A DNA stretch of 46,683 bases from Candidatus Methanoperedens sp. (GTDB taxonomy: Archaea > Halobacteriota > Methanosarcinia > Methanosarcinales > Methanoperedenaceae). Each line of letters opens with the position of its first letter. The stretch's first letter is position 1. The position numbers were made by a program, and so were the translations under genes. Below, in pieces: positions 1 through 7,961 of this stretch. The notes under the pieces were generated by a model. It did no database searches. It saw nothing but the letters and a program-made list of their open reading frames with translations, and had not been told where the DNA came from. The stretch lies in the NCBI GenBank assembly GCA_028717345.1, contig JAQUNZ010000005.1:1-46683 (forward strand). The letters run 5' to 3'.

Positions 1-261
1 TATTTTCATATGAAACCATTTCTTGCAAAGGGATATGCCAAACGAAAGCTGCATACTGGAAATCAGTCTGTGCAGTTTGATGAGGAGAGAGAGGTTGAAA
101 GACCTCTCTTTTACTCTACTATCCGCGTTCATCTGCTGTTTCTTATTGACGAAGAGTTCATGATAGCCCCCCCAAAACCAAATTTAATTGCATCCTCCAT
201 TTATCCCCCGGATCGTGTTGAGTGTTGTATACCGGATTCTTCTCAGGTTTCAAATGTGTAG
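1..261. other. left edge, no convincing gene
   Basis: An open frame of 83 codons exists on the plus strand, but its translation has no recognisable domain, an odd composition and no clear ribosome-binding site. It ends in a TAG directly in front of the truncated PfpI-type frame. The stretch probably replaced the missing 5' part of that gene. I see no RNA gene here. Confidence 0.4.
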
Positions 262-603
262 AGTACGGATATCATTCCGGGCGGGGCGCCGAATGGAGCG
301 CCGGCAACCGTGCGCAAGATCAAAAAAGCGCAGGAGATAGCCAGATCATTCGTTGCCAAAAATAAACCCATCGCCTCTATCTGTCATGGTCCCTATACTC
401 TTGTATCGGCCGACCTTGTGAAAGGTAGGCACCTTACTTCTTATTGGCATGACGGAGTGCCCGAAGAGATACAAGAAGCAGGCGGAATCTGGGAGGATAA
501 AGAGGTGGTCGTTGACGGCAATCTCGTGACATCGCGATATCCGATGGACCTGCCCGCATTTATGCGAGAGGTAATGAAGATGGTTAAAGAGGTCGAAAAA
601 TAA
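262..603 (+). pseudogene. 5'-truncated PfpI/DJ-1 family gene
   Basis: The frame opens right after a stop and reads at once into the family's IIPGGAPNGAP loop. It continues through the nucleophile elbow SICHGPYTLV and the conserved C-terminal block (VVVDGNLVTSR, LPAFM). Full-length PfpI/DJ-1 proteins are about 165-190 residues; here about 113 remain. The first beta-strand and the segment that begins with the usual acidic residue are missing, and no homologous sequence precedes it in the other frames. A GTG at 310 could start translation, but the product would lack half the fold. The family includes glyoxalases, deglycases and stress hydrolases. I call it a remnant, unless the true 5' part lies elsewhere after a rearrangement. 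Confidence 0.65.
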
Positions 604-626
604 CAAATAAACAAAGAGGAAAAAAT

Positions 627-935
627 ATGGAAAAAATACCAGATGTCTTAAAAGTTGCAGCTAAGGCTTACAAGCTGCTGATGGAGAATGAGAAAGTAAG
701 GGTGTTGGATATCAGGCTTAAACCCGGCGAAAAGGCGCCGATGCATAACCATCCCAGCAGCCATGTTGTCTATGTGATGAACAATGCCACTTTCAAATTG
801 ACCTTTCCTGATGGCAAAAACGGTGAATTTGATCTCAAGGCCGGACAGACTTTGTGGTTGGAAGCAGGGTCGCATGCCACCGAAAATGTAGGAACTACAG
901 AGGGTCATAATTTGGTTGTAGAAATAAAAAAGTGA
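627..935 (+). CDS. small single-domain cupin protein
   Basis: A 102-residue protein made of one cupin barrel. The first cupin motif holds the metal-ligand pattern H40-x-H42 with a third His at 46 (PMHNHPSSH). The second motif follows as G73 to H83, with N87. This layout matches small cytosolic cupins of the BauB-like group, which bind a divalent metal; their substrates are mostly unknown. An AGAGGA ribosome site lies 8 bases before the ATG, and the upstream pseudogene ends 23 bases earlier, so the two may once have been co-transcribed. All expected ligands are present, so the gene looks intact. The substrate cannot be told from sequence. Confidence 0.85.
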   Translation: MEKIPDVLKVAAKAYKLLMENEKVRVLDIRLKPGEKAPMHNHPSSHVVYVMNNATFKLTFPDGKNGEFDLKAGQTLWLEAGSHATENVGTTEGHNLVVEIKK

Positions 936-1055
936 CAATACTAGAAAATTATCTCTTCCGAGAAATAAAAATATTGGCGCATGTCTACGAATTATCAGAA
1001 AAATGTCTTCAATATTCAACGCGGTCTGTGGTGACCATTTTATCTTATGAGCCAT
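936..1055 (-). pseudogene. broken ParE/RelE-type toxin remnant
   Basis: The frame starts at the ATG overlapping the antitoxin stop and reads MAHKIKWSPQTALNIEDIF. This resembles the first strand and helix of ParE-type toxins (IxWSPxAxxDLExI). After about 30 residues the similarity ends. The frame then runs antisense into the cupin gene and has none of the later strands or the conserved C-terminal arginine region. A normal ParE is 90-105 residues. I read this as a toxin whose 3' part was lost. The overlap with the antitoxin is the usual order and coupling for this type II family. Confidence 0.55.
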
Positions 1056-1168
1056 TTGGACAACCGTTTTTCAACTTCTTCATGAGGTATCCCCTTTCCC
1101 TCGTCAAGTTCCTTTAATCCTGCATCTACCTGCTGTCTAAAATACAGTTCTGCCATGATATCGTCCAC
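1040..1168 (-). CDS. putative antitoxin of a ParE-type module (short)
   Basis: A 42-residue frame from a GTG at 1168 (or 38 residues from the ATG at 1156). It reads through AELYFRQQVDAGLKELDEG, then KGIPHEEVEKRLSKWL. The pattern of a residue run ending in GxxxPHEEVxxRLxKWL is typical of the small antitoxins partnered with ParE/RelE toxins. The usual antitoxin is about 70-80 residues with an N-terminal DNA-binding half, so this copy may be short at its 5' end. It overlaps the toxin start by a few bases. With the toxin truncated, the pair is probably inactive. Confidence 0.6.
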   Translation of the reverse strand: MDDIMAELYFRQQVDAGLKELDEGKGIPHEEVEKRLSKWLIR

Positions 1169-1195
1169 TGTGCTTTCTTAATTATTTACTGTTTC

Positions 1196-1783
1196 TCATC
1201 GACCCCTCCGCTCATACTCAGTCCTGACAAAGACCAGCATATAATTATACGCTCCGGCATGCAGTCGTTCCTGTATCCTGAAATCCCCATCTTCGCATAT
1301 CGAAACAACCTCATCCTCTGATAATCGTTCCTCAATCGGCGGACCCATCTCCATTTCCATCTTCTTCCAGTCGATAATTATCATTCTTCCACTTCCTGAA
1401 AGGATCCGTTTTGCTTCCCTCAATATGGCGACTCTGTCATCGAGTTCATGAAACACATTAGCCATGAAGAGTACATCAACTGAATTATCTGGAAGCGGGA
1501 TTGAAGATTCATTTGACAGGAGAATCTCTATGTTGGGGAGCTTCACCACCCTTATTTTTTCACGTACGATGTCGAGCATCTCCTGCTGCACATCGATGGC
1601 ATACACCTTTTTTACAATGAGCGAAGCCGGTATCGCGAAATAGCCGCTGCCGCAGCCAAGGTCTGCAAAAACCGTATCCCTTGAAAGTCCGGCTTTCTGA
1701 AGGATACTGTCCGGGTTCAGGAACTTGCGCCTGTCTGCGCTGTCAAGTATCTCCGCTTTTTTTGCATTGAATTTATGAGCCAT
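1196..1783 (-). CDS. class I SAM-dependent methyltransferase
   Basis: A 195-residue Rossmann-fold methyltransferase. Motif I, FADLGCGSGYFA, lies at about residues 39-50 and binds S-adenosylmethionine. An acidic residue follows at the end of the second strand (YAIDVQQEM), then the post-I region (SIPLPDNSVDVLFMANVFHEL) typical of the UbiE/Methyltransf_11 group. It probably methylates a small molecule, but no substrate-specific feature is visible. The start at 1783 is an ATG; only 39 bases separate the gene from the zinc-ribbon gene upstream on the same strand, so they may share a transcript. Length is normal for the family. Confidence 0.8.
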   Translation of the reverse strand: MAHKFNAKKAEILDSADRRKFLNPDSILQKAGLSRDTVFADLGCGSGYFAIPASLIVKKVYAIDVQQEMLDIVREKIRVVKLPNIEILLSNESSIPLPDNSVDVLFMANVFHELDDRVAILREAKRILSGSGRMIIIDWKKMEMEMGPPIEERLSEDEVVSICEDGDFRIQERLHAGAYNYMLVFVRTEYERRGR

Positions 1784-1822
1784 TCATGTGATATTTGATA
1801 TGAATTTATTGCATAACAGGAG

Positions 1823-1978
1823 TTACATTTTTTTTACATTTTTTGATTGACATGACGGACAGCTTATCTTTTTTCCAAGCCCCTTGAAATTGGTCTTGCA
1901 GTCCATGCATCTGTACTGGATCGCGGTAATCTCATCTGGGTCTATGTCAACACTGACTGAAGTATCTGCGAAACACAT
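1823..1978 (-). CDS. small rubredoxin-like zinc-ribbon protein
   Basis: I choose the ATG at 1978 because a GAGGTG ribosome site sits 5 bases upstream. This gives a 51-residue protein. It has two CxxC pairs (YRCMDCKTNF and ISCPSCQSKNV), as expected for one zinc ribbon. Proteins of this kind are common in archaea and act as nucleic-acid or protein-binding modules; this one has no further domain. An A/T-rich TATA-like box (acatttaaaat in the gene's direction) lies upstream. A longer frame upstream of the chosen start has no similarity to anything and is probably not translated. Confidence 0.7.
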   Translation of the reverse strand: MCFADTSVSVDIDPDEITAIQYRCMDCKTNFKGLGKKISCPSCQSKNVKKM

Positions 1979-2085
1979 GGTTTCACCTCGATAAGAGTTG
2001 ATGATTTTAAATGTAATTAATCCTTTGGTCAGAAAAACAAACATTTAATTTCTATAAAGAACATTGCAACCGCAGGATGTGATTT

Positions 2086-2808
2086 ATGAAGCAGGTACAG
2101 ATAACATTAACACCAGGTGAATCAAAAAGAATAATCGCAATGGGAGTAAGAAAAATCCCTGTAATCCAGCAGGCTCTGGCAAAAGGAACGATCCTGATAA
2201 CTCTTGGCTCGACAAATGCATATGTGCTTGAAGAACTTACAGGAAAGAAGGTTGACCGCTCCAGATATGCAGCAGGTTACATTAATGGGAGAACGTCTGC
2301 AGTTCCTATGGATAAACGTCTTCCAGCCATAGCTTTAAAGAACGGCAAAGAGGTCAGCAGTGATGGGATACTTAATGAAATGACATCCGGCGATGTTGTC
2401 ATAAAAGGAGCAAATGCTCTCGGCAAGGACGGCATAGCAGGAGTAATGATGTCAAATCCGGTTGGAGGGACAACAGGAGGATTCATGGGACCTGTCATGG
2501 CAAAAGGTATAAACCTGATAATTCCTGTCGGCATTGAAAAATCGATTCCTTATAAGGTTCTTGATATCTCCAAAAGGATCGGCATCCAGCGCTGCACAAA
2601 AGCAACAGGTTTTGCTGTGGGGATGATGCCACTTCCAGGGACTGTCATTACCGAGGTCGAAGCACTGAAACTTCTTGGCGCACAGGATGTGTTTCCGATA
2701 GGCTCTGGCGGTGTTGAGGGCGGCGAAGGGTGTGTGACTCTTTGCGTTGAAGGCGATAAAGCGGAAGAGATATTAGAGCTTGTGGAGAAGGTAAAAGAGA
2801 AAAGGTGA
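2086..2808 (+). CDS. conserved protein of unknown function, 240 aa
   Basis: I do not recognise a named family. The protein is soluble with no membrane segment. It has several Gly-rich loops (NPVGGTTGGFMGP near the middle, IGSGGVEGGEG near the C-terminus) that look like ligand or phosphate-binding turns, and an early ILITLGSTNAYV strand-turn. The C-terminal segment ends in an amphipathic helix (AEEILELVEKVKEK). The ATG at 2086 is preceded by a weak AGGATGTG site and an archaeal TATA-like stretch (atttctataaag). It stands alone between divergent or convergent neighbours. A metabolic enzyme is plausible, but I cannot support a reaction. Confidence 0.7.
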   Translation: MKQVQITLTPGESKRIIAMGVRKIPVIQQALAKGTILITLGSTNAYVLEELTGKKVDRSRYAAGYINGRTSAVPMDKRLPAIALKNGKEVSSDGILNEMTSGDVVIKGANALGKDGIAGVMMSNPVGGTTGGFMGPVMAKGINLIIPVGIEKSIPYKVLDISKRIGIQRCTKATGFAVGMMPLPGTVITEVEALKLLGAQDVFPIGSGGVEGGEGCVTLCVEGDKAEEILELVEKVKEKR

Positions 2809-2816
2809 AAAATATC

Positions 2817-2877
2817 AACCACAGAGCATACTGAGTGCACAGAGCGTTATTGGTTTTCTCTGTGCTCTCCGTGGTTT
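2817..2877. repeat. imperfect inverted repeat between convergent genes
   Basis: The left arm begins aaccacagag and ends gcacagag. The right arm is the near reverse complement (ctctgtgctctccgtggttt). The two pair with an asymmetric bulge of about 10 bases. It lies between the end of the conserved gene and the end of hdrA, where it could serve as a bidirectional transcript end. Dispersed elements with an ACCACAGAG core are common in many genomes, so it may equally be a small interspersed repeat. Confidence 0.55.
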
Positions 2878-2902
2878 TTCAAACCATTGGATAATAAAAG
2901 CC

Positions 2903-5245
2903 TTACTCTTTTTCTTCCGGCGTCTCTTCCCCTTTCTCCTTCCTGCTCCTTTTCTCTGCCTTTGCGCCCGCCTGCGAAGCAAAAACGTTCAGCAGATCGG
3001 TCAGCTTTTCATATTGTGCCGTTTCAATGTGAGAATACCGCAGCGGCTTCTTGTGCTTTCGTGTTTCTTTCTTAAGCTTCTTATACAGGTCATCAGAGCG
3101 CGAATTGAGCTTTTCATCAGTAGTACCCTCGATAAGCATTACACCTGTTGCGCCGTATTCAAAAGCAGCATTCACCACATCTGCATCAAGAACATGGATC
3201 GAGGGCAGGCTTATGAACCTGACAAGTGAAGAATACTGCTTCCGGTTCACTCCTGCAATATCAGCAGCTGCGTATGCATAGGGATCAATAAACACCACTA
3301 CTCCAGGCGCATCTTCCAGCATGGCTTTAAGCTGCGCCTTCAACTGGCTGCGCGTGAAGTTCCTGATCTCTATGCCTTTTATCGGGCATGCTGGAACGCA
3401 GATACCGCAGCCTGTACACGCCAGCGGCGACAGCACTGCTTTTCCGCCAGAAAGTGAGAGGGCATTGTAGGGGCATGCTTTCACGCAATCTCCGCACCCG
3501 TTGCACTCAAGTATCATGGGTTTTTCCGGCGGTATGAGTATCATTCCCTTGCCGAGGAACTGCGAGACCTTATGCGCAGCGCTCATGCCTTCTGTCACAG
3601 AATCATGAATGTCTTTTGGACCAAGTACGCAGCCTGCCGCAAATACAGCCTGGTTTAGCGTGTTCACAGGATCGAGCTTGACGTGCTTTTCTTCAATAAA
3701 TCCATCATCTCCAAGGGGCACACCAAGTTTATCAGCAAGCTCTTTTGTACCTGCAGAGGGAATAAGCGCAGGGCACAGGACTACCATGTCAAATATTTCA
3801 CGCCCTTTCCTGCCAAGGTTGGTGTCCTCGTACTGCACCATGAGCGTTCCGTCCTGCTTCGGTATTATCTCAGCCACTTTTCCGCGAACATAATTTACGC
3901 CCTTTTCCTGTGTATGGTGGTAGAATTCCTCAAACCGCCTCCCTGCAGAGCGCATGTCGATATAAAATATCCAGGCTTGCGCTTCAGCTTTCATTTTTTT
4001 CACAAGCTGAGCCTGCTTTTGCGAGTAAATGCAGCATACTTTTGAGCAGTGCTTTCTCCCTTTTCCTGTGAAATCGCGGCTTCCTGCGCACAGCACGAAA
4101 GCCACCCGCTCAGGGAACGACCCGTCTGCCTTTTGCAGCCTCATTCCTGTTTTGCTCTTTGCTGAGAGCATATCCTCAAATTCAACAGCAGTGAGCAGGT
4201 TTGGTGCAGGATAATTGTATTCCTCTATAAAAGATGGGTCGATAGGTTCAAAACCAGTAGCTATCGCAACAGCACCCACAGAGATCGTGCTGGTCTCTTC
4301 CTTTGCATCAAGGTTCACCGCATCGCGGGGACATATTTTAACACATGCGCCGCACCCCGAACATTTTGACATGTCTATTATATATGCCTGCGGGACTGCC
4401 TGGGCAAATGGCAGGAATATGGCTCCAGCAGGGCATTTCCTTGTGCATGCTCCACATGAAATGCATTTTTTGATATCCACATAGCGCGGGCTGTGTTTAA
4501 GGGTAATCGAGTAATCACCAGGACTTCCTTTCACCTGTGCCACTTCGGTCTGCGTATGCATCGTTATGCCAGGATGATTATGCACAGCTACCATCTTCGG
4601 AGTCAGAATGCACTGCGAACAGTCCATTGTTGGAAATGTCTTGGAAAGCCCTATCATGTGACCGCCAATGTAAGGCTGCTTTTCGATAAGAATAACTTCA
4701 TGGCCATCTGCAATTTCAAGCGCGGTTGTGATGCCGGCTATTCCCCCACCCACTACAAGCGTCCTATTGACAAGTTTCTTCTCAAGAGGCACAAGCGGCT
4801 CTATGGAACCCATGCGGGCTACAGCGCCTTTTATCAGTCCCTTTACTTTTGAATTAACGCTTTCCTTTCCCTCTTTATCATGCACCCAGCTTGCCTGCTC
4901 CCTGATGTTTGTGATCTCAAGGAGGGTTGGATTTGCGCCAGCTTTTTTCACCATCCCCCTGAAAGTCTCAAGATGCAGCTTTGGCGAACATGAACCAATT
5001 ACAACGCGGTCTATTTTTCCCTTTTCGATATCGCTTTTTATCTTATCCTGCCCCGCACTGCTGCAAAGGTAGTCCTGGATATTCACGATGACATTTTCAC
5101 CTTTTAAGCTCTCAGCGACAGACTGCAAGTCCACCACATCGCTAATGTTTCCCCCGCATCTGCACAGGTACACGCCGATCTTTTTTGGCGCCGGTTCTGT
5201 TTTTGCGGATGTTTCGTTCACCTGAGGCTTTTCGATTTCAGCCAT
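2903..5245 (-). CDS. hdrA: heterodisulfide reductase subunit A with C-terminal MvhD-like domain
   Basis: A 780-residue iron-sulfur flavoprotein, the electron-bifurcating core of soluble HdrABC. From the N-terminus: the HdrA-specific VYLCRCGGNISD and YLCSSAGQ; an FAD dinucleotide motif (VVGGGIAGITTA, about 164-175); the MDCSQC pair (207-212); two ferredoxin motifs (CISCGACTRKCP at 261, CSGCGACVKICP at 295); and two more near residues 590-630. The last 120 residues resemble MvhD, the [2Fe-2S] electron-entry subunit, but hold none of its cysteines. I start at the ATG at 5245, one base after the hdrB stop; the frame upstream lies inside hdrB. The fused layout resembles Methanosarcina HdrA2. The electron donor is not visible here. 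Confidence 0.93.
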   Translation of the reverse strand: MAEIEKPQVNETSAKTEPAPKKIGVYLCRCGGNISDVVDLQSVAESLKGENVIVNIQDYLCSSAGQDKIKSDIEKGKIDRVVIGSCSPKLHLETFRGMVKKAGANPTLLEITNIREQASWVHDKEGKESVNSKVKGLIKGAVARMGSIEPLVPLEKKLVNRTLVVGGGIAGITTALEIADGHEVILIEKQPYIGGHMIGLSKTFPTMDCSQCILTPKMVAVHNHPGITMHTQTEVAQVKGSPGDYSITLKHSPRYVDIKKCISCGACTRKCPAGAIFLPFAQAVPQAYIIDMSKCSGCGACVKICPRDAVNLDAKEETSTISVGAVAIATGFEPIDPSFIEEYNYPAPNLLTAVEFEDMLSAKSKTGMRLQKADGSFPERVAFVLCAGSRDFTGKGRKHCSKVCCIYSQKQAQLVKKMKAEAQAWIFYIDMRSAGRRFEEFYHHTQEKGVNYVRGKVAEIIPKQDGTLMVQYEDTNLGRKGREIFDMVVLCPALIPSAGTKELADKLGVPLGDDGFIEEKHVKLDPVNTLNQAVFAAGCVLGPKDIHDSVTEGMSAAHKVSQFLGKGMILIPPEKPMILECNGCGDCVKACPYNALSLSGGKAVLSPLACTGCGICVPACPIKGIEIRNFTRSQLKAQLKAMLEDAPGVVVFIDPYAYAAADIAGVNRKQYSSLVRFISLPSIHVLDADVVNAAFEYGATGVMLIEGTTDEKLNSRSDDLYKKLKKETRKHKKPLRYSHIETAQYEKLTDLLNVFASQAGAKAEKRSRKEKGEETPEEKE

Positions 5246-5246
5246 G

Positions 5247-6092
5247 TTACTTCCCTGCCTTTGCAATGAATATATCAGTCGAAACAAGATGTTTATCCAG
5301 CCCAAGCTCTTTTGGAGCAATACCCATAGCAAGACCAATGAGCTGCGTGAAATAAATGATGGGCATGTCTATTTTAATATTGTATTTTGCCTCGACAGCT
5401 TTCTGTTTTGCATCAAGCTGGAGATGGCACATCGGGCACGTCACGACCATGCAATCCGCGCCTGAATCTTTTGCCATCAAAAGAAGGTCTCTCGCAAGTT
5501 CAAGAGCAAGGTCTTCATTGGTTATCAATATCGGTCCTCCGCAGCATTTTGTCTTGTAATAGTATTTTACCGGCTCCGCCCCCAATGCAGCGATAAGGTA
5601 ATCCAGGGATTTTGGGTTTTCCGGGCTGTCGAATTTGTTCTCAGGTCTTGTGAGCAGGCAGCCGTAATACGGAACTGCTTTTATCTTCAAAGGCTTTTTT
5701 ACCTGTTCAGCCAGTTTTACAAGCCCAAGGTCTTTTACAATCACTTCAAGAAGATGCTTTGGTTTTGTATTTCCATCGTATTTGGTCGCAAGCGCTCCAT
5801 TGATCCTGATTTTAATCTCGCTATCTTCAAGTGCGGTATTGGCGCGCATGAGGTTTGAGTAACATAGGTTGCACGGGGTTGCGATGTCAAGACCTTTTGC
5901 TGCCGCCGCAAGTGTCCTTGCTGAAAGCCCGACACGCGTTGTCCGGTCGTCAACATGGAGAGCCCCGCAGCAGTTCCAGTTTTTTATTTCCTCAAGCTCA
6001 ATGCCAAGACGCTTGAATACCGCTTCCACAGAAATTCGTTGATCTATGGCTGTTCCGTGCTGCGCGCATCCGGGATAATAAGAATACTTCAT
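5247..6092 (-). CDS. hdrB: heterodisulfide reductase subunit B
   Basis: A 281-residue protein with two complete CCG domains, which bind the paired non-cubane [4Fe-4S] clusters that reduce the CoM-S-S-CoB heterodisulfide. Domain one has PGCAQHG, NWNCCGALHV and CNLCYSN. Domain two has YYGCLLTRPEN, KCCGGPILI and CPMCHLQLD. All cysteines are present. The start overlaps the hdrC stop by 4 bases, and hdrA begins right after the hdrB stop, so the three are one translationally coupled operon in the order C-B-A. Length and motifs are those of HdrB and HdrB2. Related CCG proteins occur in other oxidoreductases, but the HdrA and HdrC neighbours settle the assignment. Confidence 0.94.
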   Translation of the reverse strand: MKYSYYPGCAQHGTAIDQRISVEAVFKRLGIELEEIKNWNCCGALHVDDRTTRVGLSARTLAAAAKGLDIATPCNLCYSNLMRANTALEDSEIKIRINGALATKYDGNTKPKHLLEVIVKDLGLVKLAEQVKKPLKIKAVPYYGCLLTRPENKFDSPENPKSLDYLIAALGAEPVKYYYKTKCCGGPILITNEDLALELARDLLLMAKDSGADCMVVTCPMCHLQLDAKQKAVEAKYNIKIDMPIIYFTQLIGLAMGIAPKELGLDKHLVSTDIFIAKAGK

Positions 6093-6721
6093 TTTTCTGC
6101 CTCCTGACTGTCACTGTCATTTTCTTTTATTTCAGGCGGCTTTTCCTTGCTTTGCGTCTTCTCCTGTATCCCGGTTTTTTCACCGAGCCCAAAAATAGAG
6201 TCCAGTTCGCGCAGATCATCCATCTTATCAATAGACAGCGGCAATTTTCCTTTTGACATAAGTTCAAGGCCAAAAGGTACCTGCTTTATCATTCCAGGCT
6301 CGGAAATACTGTATTTTGAAATAAGTAGAAATTCAGATGCTCTGCCGTTCTTTTTGACCACATCCGCGAATATTTTATCGAATTTTGTATTCCTGTTCTT
6401 TATGCCTTCTTTCATGGCTATGGGCTTTAGCGTCTCCATGAGTTCTGTCGGGTATATCCCTCTTGGACAACGGACAGAACATGAAAAACAGGTCGTGCAG
6501 ATCCATATCGTGTTGCTGTTGAGCACTTCCTTCTTAAGACCCAGTTGTATCATGCGGACGATCTGCCGGGGTGTATAGTCCATTTCGTGGCTGACCGGGC
6601 AGGAGCCGGCGCAAACGCCGCACTGCATGCATGTGGGGATATTCTTGCCGCCGGGTGTTTTTATGATGAGGTCTCTAAAAGCAATATCTTTTGACTCTGG
6701 AATTATGGTCTCTTTTTGCAT
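6089..6721 (-). CDS. hdrC: heterodisulfide reductase subunit C
   Basis: A soluble ferredoxin-type subunit of about 210 residues with two [4Fe-4S] motifs: CMQCGVCAGSCP, and CTTCFSCSVRCP followed by PRGIYP. It carries electrons from HdrA to HdrB. The start may be the ATG at 6721 or a GTG at 6730. Neither has a good ribosome site, but a TATA box lies the right distance away for a leaderless transcript. It is the first gene of hdrCBA. The C-terminal 40 residues are charged (Lys/Glu-rich) and probably disordered. Length is slightly above the 185-190 usual for HdrC because of that tail. Confidence 0.93.
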   Translation of the reverse strand: MQKETIIPESKDIAFRDLIIKTPGGKNIPTCMQCGVCAGSCPVSHEMDYTPRQIVRMIQLGLKKEVLNSNTIWICTTCFSCSVRCPRGIYPTELMETLKPIAMKEGIKNRNTKFDKIFADVVKKNGRASEFLLISKYSISEPGMIKQVPFGLELMSKGKLPLSIDKMDDLRELDSIFGLGEKTGIQEKTQSKEKPPEIKENDSDSQEAEK

Positions 6722-6753
6722 ATTTATCACGTTGGAGGAAATGACACGAAGAT

Positions 6754-6769
6754 TTTATAATATATATAC
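6754..6769 (-). promoter_or_regulatory. putative TATA promoter of hdrCBA
   Basis: Read on the minus strand, the A/T run agtatatatattataaaa lies 25-30 bases before the hdrC start region. This is the usual distance between an archaeal TATA box and the transcription start. The message would have little or no 5' leader, which fits the absence of a ribosome site. Confidence 0.5.
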
Positions 6770-6914
6770 TTACCTGCTCACGATTTTATCGGGCAAAGAA
6801 GTGGCAAAAAAACCACGCCTTTATTAATATGATTATGGTGTTTCTTATAAAAAGATGCTCCTCAAAAGCCATACGACCGAAATGTTTAATAAAAAGGAGA
6901 ATCCCGTATAGTTT

Positions 6915-7163
6915 ATGGCATATGAATTAATAATCCTGATCCTTGCAGTACTTGCTGTGATCGCTGTATATCTCGTTCTGAAAACTGCGAAGTTTCTGAT
7001 AGTGAATACCATTATGGGCCTTATCATTCTTTTTGTTGGCAATAATTTTTTTAACCTGAACATTCCTTATTCACCCACGGCGCTTCTGGTATGCGCTCTT
7101 GGGGGAATACCAGGAGCACTACTTGTAATACTGCTCCATGTTGTCGGTATTGCCTTCCTGTAA
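6915..7163 (+). CDS. BofA-family small membrane protein
   Basis: An 82-residue, very hydrophobic protein with three predicted membrane segments (about residues 4-20, 28-45 and 55-80). Its C-terminal region (NIPYSPTALLVCALGGIPGALLV, given here in part) matches the conserved IxxNxxTxLxxGxLGxPGxxLL pattern of the BofA family. BofA in Bacillus restrains an intramembrane protease; the role of archaeal members is unknown. A TATA-like tttaataaa lies about 25 bases before the ATG, so transcription is probably leaderless. It stands alone but is the first of two plus-strand genes, with pyrH next. Confidence 0.7.
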   Translation: MAYELIILILAVLAVIAVYLVLKTAKFLIVNTIMGLIILFVGNNFFNLNIPYSPTALLVCALGGIPGALLVILLHVVGIAFL

Positions 7164-7236
7164 GCGGATTGATTCGGAAAATACGGCTGGTCTGATATCA
7201 GAAAGATAATATTATCAAAGCGCATAACTGGGCAAT

Positions 7237-7923
7237 ATGAAGATCGTAATCTCGGTAGGCGGCTCTGTGCTTGCGCGCGCGTTGAGCCCTGGAAAGTTCA
7301 GGAATTATGCTGCTGCAATAAAAGAGATATCAAAAAAAAATACCGTATTCATCGTAACCGGGGGCGGGCAGGCTGCGCGCGATTATATCAGTGTTGCACG
7401 AGAGCTGGGGGCAGATGAAGCCACATGCGATCTTATCGGTATCGAGCTCACGCGCCTGAATGCCAGGCTTCTGATCACTGCGCTCGGGGATGACGCGTAT
7501 TATGAGCCACCACTTAATTATAAGGAGGCAAAGAATGCAAGCCTCTGCGGAAAAATAGTAGTAATGGGCGGTGTGACTCCGGGGCAGACCACGGATGCAG
7601 TATCAGCCGTGCTTGCAGAATACATAGGCGCAGATATCCTTATTAACGCAACATCTATTGATGGGGTGTACACGGCTGATCCGAAGAAGAACAAAGATGC
7701 GAAGAAATTCGACTCAATGACCCCTAAGCAGCTTATTGAGATAATCATGAAAACAGAGATGGTAGCAGGAGCCAATGCGCCTGTGGATATGCTTGCAGCC
7801 AAGATCATCGAGCGAAGCAATATAAAGACGATAGTGCTAAATGGAGAAGATCCGAAGAACATCGTGGATGCTGCAGGCGGGAAGCATAAGGGGACAGTGA
7901 TAGAGAAATTGGATATCCTGTAA
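7237..7923 (+). CDS. pyrH: uridylate kinase, archaeal type
   Basis: A 228-residue amino-acid-kinase-fold enzyme that phosphorylates UMP to UDP with ATP. The N-terminal VISVGGSVLA loop and VTGGGQAARDYI bind the phosphates. The middle GGVTPGQTTDAVSAVLAEYIGAD segment and the INATSIDGVYTADPKKNKDAK block are diagnostic of archaeal PyrH. Length is normal (225-230). It lies about 70 bases after the BofA-like gene and is followed by a convergent gene. All nucleotide-binding elements look intact. Confidence 0.95.
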   Translation: MKIVISVGGSVLARALSPGKFRNYAAAIKEISKKNTVFIVTGGGQAARDYISVARELGADEATCDLIGIELTRLNARLLITALGDDAYYEPPLNYKEAKNASLCGKIVVMGGVTPGQTTDAVSAVLAEYIGADILINATSIDGVYTADPKKNKDAKKFDSMTPKQLIEIIMKTEMVAGANAPVDMLAAKIIERSNIKTIVLNGEDPKNIVDAAGGKHKGTVIEKLDIL

Positions 7924-7961
7924 ATCCTGTCAAAAGGTTGAGTGATTCACTCCAAGATAGG

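Noticed and set aside
10-261. An 83-codon frame at the left edge
   Set aside because: No domain, poor start context, and it ends exactly where the truncated PfpI frame begins. It is more likely replaced DNA than a gene.
648-935. Continuation of the minus-strand toxin frame through the cupin gene
   Set aside because: The toxin similarity ends near position 960. The rest is the antisense of an intact cupin gene on the plus strand.
6747-6830. 28-codon plus-strand frame with a good GGAGG site before hdrC
   Set aside because: It is short, lacks similarity, and overlaps the hdr promoter. The GGAGG is probably coincidental.
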